Origin: Pseudomonas sp. GV071
GTDB lineage: Bacteria > Pseudomonadota > Gammaproteobacteria > Pseudomonadales > Pseudomonadaceae
Direction of reading: 5' to 3'
DNA: 64,000 nt
Assembly: GCF_003050835.1 (NCBI RefSeq)
Contig: NZ_QAOJ01000001.1
Span: forward strand, 124,001 to 188,000
The first letter of the stretch is position 1; each line of letters opens with the position of its first letter. Under the pieces are notes generated by a model. The model saw only the letters and a program-made list of their open reading frames with translations, had not been told where the DNA came from and did no database searches. The translations under genes and the position numbers were made by a program. This document shows positions 9,079 through 18,986 of this stretch, piece after piece.

Positions 9079-9591
9079 ATGGCCAGCCCGCCGCTGCAGG
9101 AGCGCCTGCAACCCTCGCTGCTGGATCGCCTGGAAGACAACGACCGGGGCAATCCCACCGAGAGCGCCGACAAGCGCGTGCTGTCGATGAGCCAACTGAA
9201 GGCCTCGGTGCTGCGCGACCTGACCTGGCTGTTCAACACCACCTCACTGCTCGACGTGGAAACCGCTGCGGCGATACCTGCCGGCAGCTCGGTGATCAAC
9301 TACGGCTTGCCGGCCCTGGCCGGGCGCAGCCTGTCGAATATCGACGTGCATGCCATCGAAAGCCTGATTGCACAAACCATCGCCACCTTCGAACCGCGCA
9401 TTCTGCGTTCCACCTTGCAGGTGAAAGCGCGGCTGCTGGAGGAGGGCATGGACCACAACGCCCTGGCCTTCGAAATCGAAGGCGACCTGTGGGCACTGCC
9501 GGTGCCGTTGCGCCTGCTGCTGACCACCAACCTCGACCTGGAAACCGGCCACGTGCGCATCGTGCCCAATGAGCAGCGGAGACGGCCATGA
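9079..9591 (+). CDS. tssE: T6SS baseplate protein TssE (gp25-like)
   Basis: A 170-residue gpW/gp25-family protein, the T6SS counterpart of the phage T4 wedge protein gp25. The N-terminal [12 protein letters not shown] motif and the central V-I-N-Y-G-L-P segment are typical. It joins TssF and TssG in the baseplate wedge and initiates sheath polymerisation. The end overlaps the tssF start by 4 bp (ATGA), which indicates translational coupling. Confidence 0.94.
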   Translation: MASPPLQERLQPSLLDRLEDNDRGNPTESADKRVLSMSQLKASVLRDLTWLFNTTSLLDVETAAAIPAGSSVINYGLPALAGRSLSNIDVHAIESLIAQTIATFEPRILRSTLQVKARLLEEGMDHNALAFEIEGDLWALPVPLRLLLTTNLDLETGHVRIVPNEQRRRP

Positions 9592-11447
9592 ACCCACGCA
9601 TGCTCGAGTACTACAACCTGGAACTGGCGCATATCCGCGAAAGTGCCGCCGAGTTCGCCAGCGAATTTCCCAAGATCGCCAGCCGCCTGACGCTGTCGGG
9701 TGTCGACTGCGCCGACCCTTATGTCGAGCGTTTGCTCGAAGGCTTCGCCTACCTGACGGCGCGGGTGCACCTGAAGCTGGACGCCGAATACCCGACCTTC
9801 ACCCACAACCTGCTGGAAATCGCCTACCCGCATTACCTGGCGCCAACGCCATCGATGACCGTGGTGCAACTGCGCGCCGACCCCAATGAAGGTTCGCTGA
9901 GCAGCGGTTTCACCATCGAGCGCAATGCGCCGTTGCGTGGTGTGCTCGGCCGCGAAGAGCAGACTGCCTGCGAATACCGCACCGCCCATGCCGTCACCCT
10001 TTGGCCGCTGGAAGTGGCCAGTGCCGACTACTTTGGCAACCCGGCAGCCGTGCTTGGCCGCCTGGCTGCCAGCGAGCCGAAGGCCAAGGCCGGGCTGCGC
10101 ATTCGCCTGCGCAGTGGCGCCGGTCTGCCGCTCAACAGCCTCAGCCTGGAAAGCCTGCCGCTGTACCTGCACGGTGCCGACGAGCAGCCGTTCCGCCTGT
10201 ATGAACAACTGCTCGGCAACGCCTGTGCGGTGTTTGCCCAGGCTCCGGGTAGCGACTGGGTCGAACGCCTGCCGCCCGGTGCCCTGCGTTCGCGCGGTTT
10301 CGATGACGAAGACGCGCTGCTGCCAGTGGTGCCACGGGCCTTCCAGGGCTACCGCCTGCTGCAGGAATATTTCGCCCTGCCGAACCGTTTTCTGTTCGTC
10401 GAATTCGCCGAACTGAAGCGCTCGGTACAACGCTGCGCCGGCAATGAGCTGGACCTGATCATTCTGTTCAACAAGCACGACGCCACGCTGGAGGGCACCG
10501 TCAGTGCCGAGCAGTTCGTGCCGTTCTGCACCCCGGCGATCAACCTGTTCCCGCGCCGCGCCGACCGCATCCACTTGAGCGAGCGGGTCAACGAACACCA
10601 GGTGATTGCCGACCGCACCCGGCCGATGGATTTCGAAATCCATTCGCTGACCGGCGTCACCGGCCATGGCACCGGCCCCGAGCAACCGTTCCAGCCGTTT
10701 TATGCGGTGCGTGATCCGTCGCGTTATGGCCGCGAGCAGGCCTATTACATCGTTCGCCGGGAACCGCGTCGGCTGTCCAGCACGCAGCGGCGCAGTGGCC
10801 CGCGCTCCACCTATGTGGGCAGTGAAACCTTTGTCTCGCTGGTGGATGCCAACCAGGCACCGTACCGCCACGACCTGCGCCAATTGGGCATCACCGCGCT
10901 GTGCACCAACCGCGACCTGGCGTTGTTCATTCCGGTGGGCACCAGCAAAAGCGATTTCAGCCTGGAAGACAGCGCGCCGGTGCTCGACGTGCGTTGCCTG
11001 GCCGGCCCCAGCCGCCCACGTGCCAGTCGCGCCCATGACGCCAGCGCCTGGCGCCTGATCAGCCAGCTGTCGTTGAACTACCTGTCGTTGTCCGAACAGG
11101 GGCAGGGCGCCGCCGCCTTGCGTGAGCTGCTGCGCCTGTATGGCGACCCGACTGATTCGGCGTTGCAGTTGCAGATCGAAGGCTTGCGTGAGGTCAGCGC
11201 CAAACCGTGCACCCGGCGCCTGCCGATGCCCGGGCCGATCGTGTTTGGCCGTGGCCTGGAGATCAGCCTGGAGTTCGACGAAAACGCCTTCCGCGGTACC
11301 GGCGTGTACCTGCTGGGTGCGGTGTTCGAGCGTTTCCTCACCCGCTATGTGTCGGTGAACAGCTTTACCGAAACCGTGCTGCGCACCACCGAGCGCGGCG
11401 AGATCATGCGTTGGCAGGCGAAACCCGGATGCCGACCGAACCTCTGA
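9588..11447 (+). CDS. tssF: T6SS baseplate protein TssF
   Basis: A 619-residue protein of full family length with the typical opening [20 protein letters not shown] and the conserved [12 protein letters not shown] segment. Two TssF and one TssG form the wedge scaffold to which TssE and TssK bind. It is translationally coupled to tssE upstream and overlaps the tssG start by 19 bp downstream. Confidence 0.96.
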   Translation: MNPRMLEYYNLELAHIRESAAEFASEFPKIASRLTLSGVDCADPYVERLLEGFAYLTARVHLKLDAEYPTFTHNLLEIAYPHYLAPTPSMTVVQLRADPNEGSLSSGFTIERNAPLRGVLGREEQTACEYRTAHAVTLWPLEVASADYFGNPAAVLGRLAASEPKAKAGLRIRLRSGAGLPLNSLSLESLPLYLHGADEQPFRLYEQLLGNACAVFAQAPGSDWVERLPPGALRSRGFDDEDALLPVVPRAFQGYRLLQEYFALPNRFLFVEFAELKRSVQRCAGNELDLIILFNKHDATLEGTVSAEQFVPFCTPAINLFPRRADRIHLSERVNEHQVIADRTRPMDFEIHSLTGVTGHGTGPEQPFQPFYAVRDPSRYGREQAYYIVRREPRRLSSTQRRSGPRSTYVGSETFVSLVDANQAPYRHDLRQLGITALCTNRDLALFIPVGTSKSDFSLEDSAPVLDVRCLAGPSRPRASRAHDASAWRLISQLSLNYLSLSEQGQGAAALRELLRLYGDPTDSALQLQIEGLREVSAKPCTRRLPMPGPIVFGRGLEISLEFDENAFRGTGVYLLGAVFERFLTRYVSVNSFTETVLRTTERGEIMRWQAKPGCRPNL

Positions 11448-12463
11448 ACACGCTCGCCGCGATGGCGGCCGCACCCTGGGAGCATGATTTCTTCCAGGCG
11501 TTGCGCCGTATCGAAGCGGAAGCCCGGGACAAACCCCGGCTCGGCCATTCGGTGCGCCTGGCCGATGATCCGCTGCGCCTGGGGCAAACCCCGGATTGCG
11601 GTTTTGCGCCCTCGACCCTGTCGGTGGTGGAACCGGCCAGCGATGGCGTGCCGCCACGGGTCGAGCAGTTCTTCTTCGGCCTCACCGGGCCCAACGGACC
11701 GCTGCCGCTGCACCTCACCGAATACGCCCGTGAGCGCCAGCGCAACGAGAACGACCCCGGCTTCAAACGCTTTATGGATATTTTCCACCACCGCCTGCTG
11801 ACCCTGTTCTACCGGGCGTGGGCGGAGGCACGGCCATCGGTCAGCCACGACCGGCCGGATGATGACTACTGGTCGGCACGCCTGGCGGCATTGTCCGGGC
11901 GCGGCATGGACAGCCTGCTGGGCCAGGGGCCGATTCCCGATCAGGCGCGTTACTACTACACCGGGCATCTGTCGGCGCCGACCCGGTATCCGGACGGCCT
12001 CAAGGTGATTCTCGGCGAGTACTTCGAGCTGCCGGTGGCGGTGCAAGAGTACGTCGGCCAATGGCTGGAACTGCCCGAGCGCAGTCGCCTCGGCGCGCAG
12101 GCCAGCACCCTCGGTCAGGACCTGTGCCTGGGCACCCATGTGTGGGATCGCCAGCATAAATTCCGCCTGCGCTTAGGGCCGATGCCGCTGGCCAAATACG
12201 AGCGCCTGTTGCCCGGTGGCGAGCTGTTCCGGCAACTGGCGGCCTGGGTCGGTGAGTACCTGGGCCAGGAGCTGGACTGGGACGTCAACCTGGTGCTCAG
12301 CCACGACGAAATACCCCCTCTGAACCTGGCCGGCGGTGCGCGGCTGGGTTTCAACGCCTGGCTGGGTCACCCCGGCGGGGATGCCAAGGATTTACTGCTG
12401 GCTAGCCAGTACGCCGGAGACCGGCTGCTGCAACGCCCGAACAAGGAGATGGAACATGAGTGA
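11429..12463 (+). CDS. tssG: T6SS baseplate protein TssG
   Basis: A 344-residue protein. The ATG at 11429 gives MPTEPLNTL and then the family motif WEHDFFQALRRIEA (about residues 16-29); other recognisable TssG stretches are FFGLTGPNGPLPLHLTEYAR and FHHRLLTLFYRAW. An in-frame start further upstream would only extend into the tssF coding region in another frame. It overlaps tssF by 19 bp and clpV by 8 bp, consistent with one polycistron. Confidence 0.95.
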   Translation: MPTEPLNTLAAMAAAPWEHDFFQALRRIEAEARDKPRLGHSVRLADDPLRLGQTPDCGFAPSTLSVVEPASDGVPPRVEQFFFGLTGPNGPLPLHLTEYARERQRNENDPGFKRFMDIFHHRLLTLFYRAWAEARPSVSHDRPDDDYWSARLAALSGRGMDSLLGQGPIPDQARYYYTGHLSAPTRYPDGLKVILGEYFELPVAVQEYVGQWLELPERSRLGAQASTLGQDLCLGTHVWDRQHKFRLRLGPMPLAKYERLLPGGELFRQLAAWVGEYLGQELDWDVNLVLSHDEIPPLNLAGGARLGFNAWLGHPGGDAKDLLLASQYAGDRLLQRPNKEMEHE

Positions 12464-15146
12464 GATCAGCCGGGTTGCACTGTTCGGCAAGCTGAACAGC
12501 CTTGCCTACAAAGCCATTGAGGCGGCCACCGTTTTCTGCAAGTTGCGCGGTAACCCGTACGTGGAGATGGCCCACTGGTTTCACCAGATTCTGCAGCTGC
12601 AGGACTCCGACCTGCATCAGTTGGTGCGCCAGTTCAACCTCGACCCGGCGCGCCTTGCCCGTGACCTGACCGAGGCCCTCGACCGCCTGCCGCGCGGCTC
12701 GACCTCGATCACCGACCTGTCCTCCAATGTCGAAGAAGCAGTGGAGCGCGCCTGGGTCTACGGCAGCCTGATGTTCGGCGAAAGCCAGGTGCGCACCGGC
12801 TACATCATCGTCGGCGTATTGAAGACGCCGAGCCTGCGCCATGGCTTGCTGGCGCTGTCGGCCGAGTTCGACAAGATCAAGATCGAAGCCCTCACCGAAC
12901 GGTTTGCCGAGTATGTCGGCAACTCGCCGGAAAACGCCCTCAGCGCCAGTGACGGCTTTAATGCCGGCGCGGCACCGGGCGAGGCCAGCGGCGCCATCGC
13001 CCCCGGCGCCATGGGCAAGCAGGAAGCGCTGAAAAAATTCACCGTTGACCTCACCGAACAGGCCCGTAGCGGCAAACTCGACCCCATCGTGGGCCGTGAC
13101 GACGAGATCCGCCAACTGGTGGACGTGCTGATGCGCCGCCGCCAGAACAACCCGATTCTCACCGGTGAAGCCGGCGTGGGTAAAACCGCGGTGGTCGAAG
13201 GTTTCGCCCTGCGCATTGTCGCCGGCGATGTGCCGCCGGCCTTGAAGGATGTCGAGCTGCGCGCCCTCGACGTCGGCCTGCTGCAGGCCGGCGCGAGCAT
13301 GAAAGGCGAGTTCGAACAGCGCCTGCGCTCGGTGATCGAAGACGTACAAAGCTCGGCCAAGCCGATCATTCTGTTTATCGACGAAGCCCACACCCTGGTG
13401 GGTGCCGGTGGCGCCGCCGGTACGGGTGACGCCGCCAACCTGCTGAAACCGGCCCTGGCCCGTGGCACCTTGCGCACGGTGGCCGCCACCACCTGGGCCG
13501 AGTACAAAAAACACATCGAAAAAGACCCGGCCCTGACCCGTCGTTTCCAAGTGGTGCAGGTGGAGGAACCGTCCGAGCACAAAGCCATTCTGATGATGCG
13601 TGGCGTGGCCTCGACCATGGAAAAACACCACCAGGTGCAGATTCTCGACGAAGCCCTGGAAGCCTCGGTGAAACTCTCGCACCGCTATATTCCGGCGCGT
13701 CAGCTGCCGGACAAATCCGTCAGCCTGCTGGACACCGCCTGCGCCCGTACCGCCATCAGCCTGCACGCCGTGCCGGCGGAGGTGGACGACAGCCGCCGGC
13801 GTATCGAAGCGCTGGAAACCGAGCTGGCGATCATCGGCCGCGAGCAGGCGATTGGCGTGGTGATCGGCGAGCGCCTGAACAACGTGCAAGCGTTGCTCGG
13901 CGAAGAACGCGAGCGCCTGAGCGGCCTGGAAAGCCGCTGGGCCGATGAAAAAGCCCTGGTGGATGAACTGCTCGACATCCGCGCCCAACTGCGCGCCGCT
14001 GCCGAAGCGGTAGACGCCACCAGCAGCGAGCCGGCACCTGTCGAACCGAATGCCGAGCTGCACAGCCGCCTGCAGGATGTGCAAACTCGCCTGGCCGCGC
14101 TGCAAGGTGAGTCGCCGTTGATTCTGCCGATTGTCGACTACCAGGCCGTGGCCTCGGTGGTAGCCGACTGGACCGGTATTCCGGTGGGACGCATGGCGCG
14201 CAACGAACTGGAAACCGTGCTCAACCTGGCCCAATACCTGAAAAAACGCATCATCGGCCAGGACCATGCCCTGGAGATGATCGCCAAGCGTATTCAGACC
14301 TCGCGCGCCGGCCTCGACAACCCGAGCAAGCCGATTGGCGTGTTCATGCTTGCCGGCACTTCCGGCGTGGGCAAAACCGAAACTGCGCTGGCGCTGGCCG
14401 AAGCCATGTATGGCGGTGAGCAGAACGTCATCACCATCAACATGAGCGAGTTCCAGGAAGCGCACACGGTGTCCACCCTCAAGGGCGCGCCACCGGGCTA
14501 TATCGGTTACGGCGAAGGCGGTGTGCTGACCGAAGCGGTGCGGCGTAAACCCTACAGCGTGGTGCTGCTCGACGAAGTGGAAAAAGCCCACCCCGACGTG
14601 CACGAGATCTTCTTCCAAGTGTTCGACAAGGGCGTGATGGAAGACGGCGAGGGCCGGGTGATCGACTTCAAGAACACCCTGATTCTGCTCACCACCAACG
14701 CCGGCACCGAGTTGATTTCCAGCCTGTGCAACGACCCGGAACTGATGCCCGAGCCCGACGCCATCGCCAAGGCCTTGCGCGAGCCGCTGCTGAAGATTTT
14801 CCCGCCGGCCTTGCTCGGCCGTCTGGTGACCATTCCCTACTACCCGCTCAGCGACGACATGATCAAAGCCATCGCCCGCCTGCAACTGGAACGGGTGAAG
14901 AAGCGCGTGGAAGCCACCCACAAGGTGCCGTTCGACTACGACGACGGCGTGATCGCGCTGATTGCCGAGCGCTGCACCGAGACTGAAAGCGGCGGGCGGA
15001 TGATCGACACCATTCTGACCAACACCTTGCTGCCGGACATGAGCCGTGAATTCCTCACCCGCCTGCTCGAAGGCAAGCCGTTGCAAGCGGTGCGCATCAG
15101 CCGTGAGGGCAGTGATTTCAAATACGACTTCGGCGCGGCGGTGTAA
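12456..15146 (+). CDS. clpV: T6SS AAA+ ATPase ClpV (TssH)
   Basis: An 896-residue ClpB-type unfoldase with an N-terminal Clp_N domain (about residues 1-160) and two AAA+ modules. Walker A motifs are GEAGVGKT (about residue 237) and GTSGVGKT (about residue 635); the first Walker B is ILFIDEAH and the second VVLLDEVEKAHPDV; a coiled-coil middle domain lies between them (about 440-560). ClpV recognises the contracted sheath through TssC and recycles it. AAGGAG lies upstream of the ATG at 12456. An Ala/Gly-rich linker at about 165-190 separates the N-domain from the ATPase. Confidence 0.97.
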   Translation: MSEISRVALFGKLNSLAYKAIEAATVFCKLRGNPYVEMAHWFHQILQLQDSDLHQLVRQFNLDPARLARDLTEALDRLPRGSTSITDLSSNVEEAVERAWVYGSLMFGESQVRTGYIIVGVLKTPSLRHGLLALSAEFDKIKIEALTERFAEYVGNSPENALSASDGFNAGAAPGEASGAIAPGAMGKQEALKKFTVDLTEQARSGKLDPIVGRDDEIRQLVDVLMRRRQNNPILTGEAGVGKTAVVEGFALRIVAGDVPPALKDVELRALDVGLLQAGASMKGEFEQRLRSVIEDVQSSAKPIILFIDEAHTLVGAGGAAGTGDAANLLKPALARGTLRTVAATTWAEYKKHIEKDPALTRRFQVVQVEEPSEHKAILMMRGVASTMEKHHQVQILDEALEASVKLSHRYIPARQLPDKSVSLLDTACARTAISLHAVPAEVDDSRRRIEALETELAIIGREQAIGVVIGERLNNVQALLGEERERLSGLESRWADEKALVDELLDIRAQLRAAAEAVDATSSEPAPVEPNAELHSRLQDVQTRLAALQGESPLILPIVDYQAVASVVADWTGIPVGRMARNELETVLNLAQYLKKRIIGQDHALEMIAKRIQTSRAGLDNPSKPIGVFMLAGTSGVGKTETALALAEAMYGGEQNVITINMSEFQEAHTVSTLKGAPPGYIGYGEGGVLTEAVRRKPYSVVLLDEVEKAHPDVHEIFFQVFDKGVMEDGEGRVIDFKNTLILLTTNAGTELISSLCNDPELMPEPDAIAKALREPLLKIFPPALLGRLVTIPYYPLSDDMIKAIARLQLERVKKRVEATHKVPFDYDDGVIALIAERCTETESGGRMIDTILTNTLLPDMSREFLTRLLEGKPLQAVRISREGSDFKYDFGAAV

Positions 15147-15170
15147 CCCGTTGGCCGGCGAGAAACGCAT

Positions 15171-17396
15171 ATGGCATTAACCACAAACACGCGCCTGGTG
15201 CAGGTCGACAGCCCACTGGGCAGCGACGTCCTGGTGCTGCGCCAGCTGGATGGCATCGAGGAGCTGGGGCGGGTGTTCGACTACGAGTTGAACCTGGTCT
15301 CGGAAAACACCTCGCTGGCCCTCAACAGCCTGCTGGGCAAACCCATGGGTGTGACCATGGAATTGCAGGACGGCAGCAAGCGCCACTTCCATGGCATTGT
15401 CGCGCGGGCCAGCCAGGGCGCCGGCATCGGCCAGTTCGCCGTCTACCGGGTCACGCTGAAACCGTGGCTGTGGCTGATGTCGCGCACCTCGGACTGCAAG
15501 ATTTTCCAGAACCGCACGGTGCCGGACATCATCAAGCAGGTGTTCCGCGACCTGGGGTTTTCCGACTTCGAAGACAGCCTCAGCCGCTCCTACCGCGAGT
15601 GGGAATACTGCGTGCAGTACCGCGAAACCAGCTTCGACTTTGTCAGCCGGTTGATGGAGCAGGAGGGTATCTACTACTTCTTCCGCCACGAAAAAGGTCG
15701 CCATGTGCTGGTGCTCGCCGACGCTTACGGCGCCCACAGCAAAGCGGCCGGTTACGAGAGCGTGCCGTTCTACCCGCCCACGGCGGAGCAGCGCGAGCTC
15801 GACCATATTGATGACTGGCACCTGAGCCACGAAGTGCAGCCCGGTTCCCTGGCGCTCAATGACTACGACTTCCAGCGCCCCAGCGCGCGCCTGGAAGTGC
15901 GCTCGGTGATCAGCCGGCCGCACACCGCCAGCGAGTTTCCGCTGTACGACTACCCCGGCGAATACGTGCAGAGCGGCGACGGCGAGCACTACGCACGCAC
16001 CCGCATCGAAGCGATCCAGACCCAATACGAGCGCGTGCAATTGCGCGGCACGGCGCGCGGCATCGGCTCCGGCCATCTGTTCAGCCTGACCCGCTACCCG
16101 CGTGGCGACCAGAACCGCGAATACCTGGTGGTCGGCGCCCGTTACAAGGTGGTGCAGGAGCATTACGAAACCGGTTTCGAGGATGCCGAGCAGCAGTTCG
16201 TCAGCCACCTCGATTGCATGGACGCCAGCCAGGCGTTTCGCCCGCAACCGATCACCGTGCGGCCCATCGTCCAGGGGCCGCAAACGGCGATGGTGGTCGG
16301 GCCCAAGGGCGAGGAAATCTGGACCGACCAGTACGGCCGGGTGAAGGTGCATTTCTATTGGGACCGCCACGACCAGTCCAACGAAAACAGCTCGTGCTGG
16401 ATGCGCGTGTCGCAGTCCTGGGCCGGCAAGAATTGGGGCTCGATCCAGATTCCACGGATTGGCCAGGAAGTGATAGTCGGCTTTCTCGAAGGTGACCCCG
16501 ACCGGCCTATCATCACCGGCCGGGTCTACAACGCCGAGCAGACAGTGCCCTACGAACTGCCCGCCAACGCCACCCAGAGCGGTACCAAAAGCCGGTCGAG
16601 CAAAGGCGGCTCGCCGGCCAACTTCAATGAAATTCGCATGGAAGATAAAAAGGGCAGCGAGCAGCTGTTTATCCACGCGGAAAAAAACCAGGACATCGAA
16701 GTCGAGAACGACGAGACCCACTGGGTAGGCCACGACCGCACCAAAACCATCGACCATGACGAGACCGTGCACGTCAAACACGACCGCACCGAAACCGTCG
16801 ACAACAACGAGACCATCACCATCGGGGTGAACCGCACGGAGAAGGTCGGCAACAACGAAACCATCACCATCGGCGTCAACCGCACCGAAGAGGTCGGCAG
16901 CAACGAAAAGATCACCATCGGTGCCAACCGCACCGAGAGCGTCGGCGCCAACGAAGACATCAGCATCGGCAGCAACCGCACGGAGAAGGTCGGCAGTAAC
17001 GAGACCATCAGCATCGGCAGCAACCGCACCGAAGATGTCGGCAGCAACGAGAAGATCACCATTGGCGCCAACCGCACCGAAAACGTCGGCTCCAACGAAG
17101 AGATCAGTATCGGCAGCAACCAGACCACCAGCATCGGCAAAGACGAAAGCCGCAGCGTGGGCCAGAGCCGCAGCACCGATGTCGGCAAGGACGACAGCGT
17201 GCAGGTCGGCAAGCACTTCAGCCTGGATGCCGGCGACTCCATCACCCTGACCACCGGCGCTGCCAGCATCAGCATGAAAAAGGACGGCACCATCGTCATC
17301 AGCGGCAAGAACATCACCATCGACGGCTCTGGCGCAATCAACATCAAGGCCAGCAAGAACGTGGTGGTCAAAGGTCAGAAAATTTTGCAGAACTGA
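15171..17396 (+). CDS. vgrG: T6SS spike protein VgrG (TssI), VgrG1b-like
   Basis: A 741-residue spike protein. Residues 1 to about 380 are the gp27-like base and about 380-470 the gp5 OB-fold (WTDQYGRVKVHFYWDRHD, then SQSWAGKNWGSIQIPRIGQEV). After that come a 16-residue beta-strand repeat (539-650) and a DUF2345-type beta-helical tip that ends shortly after the last repeats. No extra enzymatic domain is fused. The gene directly follows clpV and is followed by five payload genes in the order of P. aeruginosa vgrG1b (PA0095-PA0101), so it is best read as the carrier of the PAAR/GHH2 effector encoded at 20023. Confidence 0.95.
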   Translation: MALTTNTRLVQVDSPLGSDVLVLRQLDGIEELGRVFDYELNLVSENTSLALNSLLGKPMGVTMELQDGSKRHFHGIVARASQGAGIGQFAVYRVTLKPWLWLMSRTSDCKIFQNRTVPDIIKQVFRDLGFSDFEDSLSRSYREWEYCVQYRETSFDFVSRLMEQEGIYYFFRHEKGRHVLVLADAYGAHSKAAGYESVPFYPPTAEQRELDHIDDWHLSHEVQPGSLALNDYDFQRPSARLEVRSVISRPHTASEFPLYDYPGEYVQSGDGEHYARTRIEAIQTQYERVQLRGTARGIGSGHLFSLTRYPRGDQNREYLVVGARYKVVQEHYETGFEDAEQQFVSHLDCMDASQAFRPQPITVRPIVQGPQTAMVVGPKGEEIWTDQYGRVKVHFYWDRHDQSNENSSCWMRVSQSWAGKNWGSIQIPRIGQEVIVGFLEGDPDRPIITGRVYNAEQTVPYELPANATQSGTKSRSSKGGSPANFNEIRMEDKKGSEQLFIHAEKNQDIEVENDETHWVGHDRTKTIDHDETVHVKHDRTETVDNNETITIGVNRTEKVGNNETITIGVNRTEEVGSNEKITIGANRTESVGANEDISIGSNRTEKVGSNETISIGSNRTEDVGSNEKITIGANRTENVGSNEEISIGSNQTTSIGKDESRSVGQSRSTDVGKDDSVQVGKHFSLDAGDSITLTTGAASISMKKDGTIVISGKNITIDGSGAINIKASKNVVVKGQKILQN
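16785..17120 (+). repeat. 48-bp tandem repeat in the VgrG beta-helix
   Basis: Seven consecutive 16-codon units with consensus RTExVGxNExITIGxN (TI and SI alternate), followed by two degenerate units (starting QTTSIG and RSTDVG). Each unit forms one turn of the triple-stranded beta-helix needle. The unit is a protein repeat kept at a fixed 48-bp period, and unit number could vary between strains through replication slippage. Confidence 0.9.
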
Positions 17397-17421
17397 GCCC
17401 AGGCTCGGACGGAGTACACCC

Positions 17422-17871
17422 ATGACGGTCCAGCAGTTCACCCCAGCCGTTGCTACGCGCCTGGATGGCGTGGTGATTGGCATTTTGCTCGACGTGCCGC
17501 AAGCCGCCTCGCCCGTGGTGGCGTTTGCCGGCTGCCCGAGTGAAACCGGCATCGCCGCGACCACCACCACCCAGCTCAGCCGCGACGACATCGGCACCCA
17601 GGTGGCGCTGATGTTCGTTGGCGGCGACCCGACTCAGCCGCTGGTGATCGGCCGTATCCAGCGCCTGCCGCAAGCCGCGCCAGCGGTGGCTGTTGCCCAT
17701 ATTGATGGCGAGCGCCTGGAGTTCACCGCCGAGAAGGAAATCGTCCTGCGCTGCGGCAAAGCCAGCATCACCCTGACCCGCGAGGGCAAAGTGATTATGC
17801 GCGGCACCTACCTGTCCAGCCGCTCCTCGGGCGTGAACCGCATCAAAGGCGGTTCGGTGCAGATCAACTAG
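17422..17871 (+). CDS. DUF6484-type protein, VgrG-linked (PA0096-like)
   Basis: A 149-residue protein in which a beta-rich OB-like core is visible: ARLDGVVIGILLDVP..., VALMFVGGDPTQPLVIGRI and a terminal beta-strand region (LRCGKASITLTREGKVIMRGTYLSSRSSGVNRIKGGSVQIN, given here by its ends LRCGKAS and GGSVQIN). This resembles the C-terminal needle of VgrG and matches what is annotated as DUF6484 beside vgrG genes. It lies 25 bp after vgrG and 11 bp before the DUF2169 gene. A structural role at the spike tip or in loading the PAAR-like effector is inferred from position and fold; no enzymatic motif is present. Confidence 0.75.
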   Translation: MTVQQFTPAVATRLDGVVIGILLDVPQAASPVVAFAGCPSETGIAATTTTQLSRDDIGTQVALMFVGGDPTQPLVIGRIQRLPQAAPAVAVAHIDGERLEFTAEKEIVLRCGKASITLTREGKVIMRGTYLSSRSSGVNRIKGGSVQIN

Positions 17872-17882
17872 AAGAGCCCGTC

Positions 17883-18986
17883 ATGGAACTGCTTAACGCG
17901 ACCCCATTGGTCGCTGCCTACACCCAAGGCCTGGCCCCGGATGGCCGCGAGTCGCTGGTGGTCATCGCCAAGGGCACCTTCGAGTTGCCGCTGGATGGCC
18001 GCGAAGCCACCTTGGCCACGGTGCAACGGCCGTTGCTGATGGCCGACGAATACGTCGGTGAGCCCGGCCTGTCGGCACCGCTGCGGGAAATGGACTTCGC
18101 CCCGATCAAACCGTTTTGCGATGTGCTGGTGATTGGCAAGGCCTATGCCCCTGAAGGGCGGCCGGTGACGCAGCTCACGGCCGGCATTCGAGTGGGGCGG
18201 GTGAGCAAGGCATTCACCGTGTACGGCCCGCGCCAATGGCAGCCGGGTTTGATCGGCGCGGGGGCCGGCGTGGCCCAGCCGTTCACCGAACAAGACATCG
18301 GCTACAGCCATGCCTTTGGCGGCAGCGTGCCGGTGGCCAACAACCCCGAACTGAATGACGGCTACCCGGCCAACACCTGCGGGCGCGGCTGGTTTCCGAA
18401 AAGCAGCGGCACCGCCGACATCGTCGGCATGCCCATGCCCAATACCGAAATGCTCGGCCAACCGGTGGACTCGCCCCACGGCGACTTCACCCCGATGGCC
18501 CTCGGTCCCATAGGCCGCAGCTGGCCTCCGCGCATCGGTTTTGCCGGCACCTACGACGACGCCTGGCTGGCCGACTGCTTTCCGTTTTTGCCGGCCGATT
18601 TCGACAACCGCTACTACCAGGCCGCGCCACTGGACCAGCAGACCCAGCACCTCAAAGGCGGTGAGGATGTGTTGCTGCTGTGCCTGACCCGCCAGGAGCG
18701 GGCGGGGTTCAAGGTGCCAACCCAGCAGGTGCCGGTGACCTTCTTTCTGAAAAAAGGCGGGCATGAAACCGTGCAGGCGGTGATCGACACGCTGGTGATT
18801 GATACCGATGCCGGCACTGTGGAAGTGACGTGGCGGGCGAGCAGGGCGCTGAAGAAAAACCTGTTCGAGATCGGCGATGTGCTGGTGGGCGAAATGTCCC
18901 GTGGCTGGTGGCGAGCCCGCGAGCTGGGCAAGGAGCATTTGCCCTCGCTGGCCCATGCCGGCCGCGCCACCGAGGACGATAACTGA
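17883..18986 (+). CDS. DUF2169-family putative effector adaptor (PA0097-like)
   Basis: A 367-residue DUF2169 protein (opening MELLNATPLVAAYTQGLAPDGRE; later YSHAFGGSVPVANNPELNDGY and GRSWPPRIGFAGTYDDAW). Members of this family lie beside DUF4150/PAAR-like effectors, and in Agrobacterium a DUF2169 protein is required for delivery of a partner nuclease effector. Here the DUF4150/GHH2 effector gene is two genes downstream. The end overlaps the start of the next gene by one base (TGATG), consistent with coupled translation. Confidence 0.82.
   Translation: MELLNATPLVAAYTQGLAPDGRESLVVIAKGTFELPLDGREATLATVQRPLLMADEYVGEPGLSAPLREMDFAPIKPFCDVLVIGKAYAPEGRPVTQLTAGIRVGRVSKAFTVYGPRQWQPGLIGAGAGVAQPFTEQDIGYSHAFGGSVPVANNPELNDGYPANTCGRGWFPKSSGTADIVGMPMPNTEMLGQPVDSPHGDFTPMALGPIGRSWPPRIGFAGTYDDAWLADCFPFLPADFDNRYYQAAPLDQQTQHLKGGEDVLLLCLTRQERAGFKVPTQQVPVTFFLKKGGHETVQAVIDTLVIDTDAGTVEVTWRASRALKKNLFEIGDVLVGEMSRGWWRARELGKEHLPSLAHAGRATEDDN

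Noticed and set aside
9300..11657. Long open frame on the minus strand across tssE-tssG (785 codons)
   Set aside because: It lies antisense to clearly recognisable tssF coding sequence; in high-GC DNA the opposite frame is often open. Its translation has no recognisable motif.
12402..15170. Long minus-strand frame across clpV (922 codons)
   Set aside because: Antisense shadow of the ATPase gene, with His/Gly-rich translation and no domain.
16785..17120. CRISPR-like regular repeats
   Set aside because: The units are contiguous protein-coding repeats without spacers and belong to the VgrG beta-helix.
15177..17597. Long minus-strand frame across vgrG with regular V-A-A-D-like repeats
   Set aside because: The repeats mirror the 48-bp repeat of vgrG on the other strand; this is not an independent gene.
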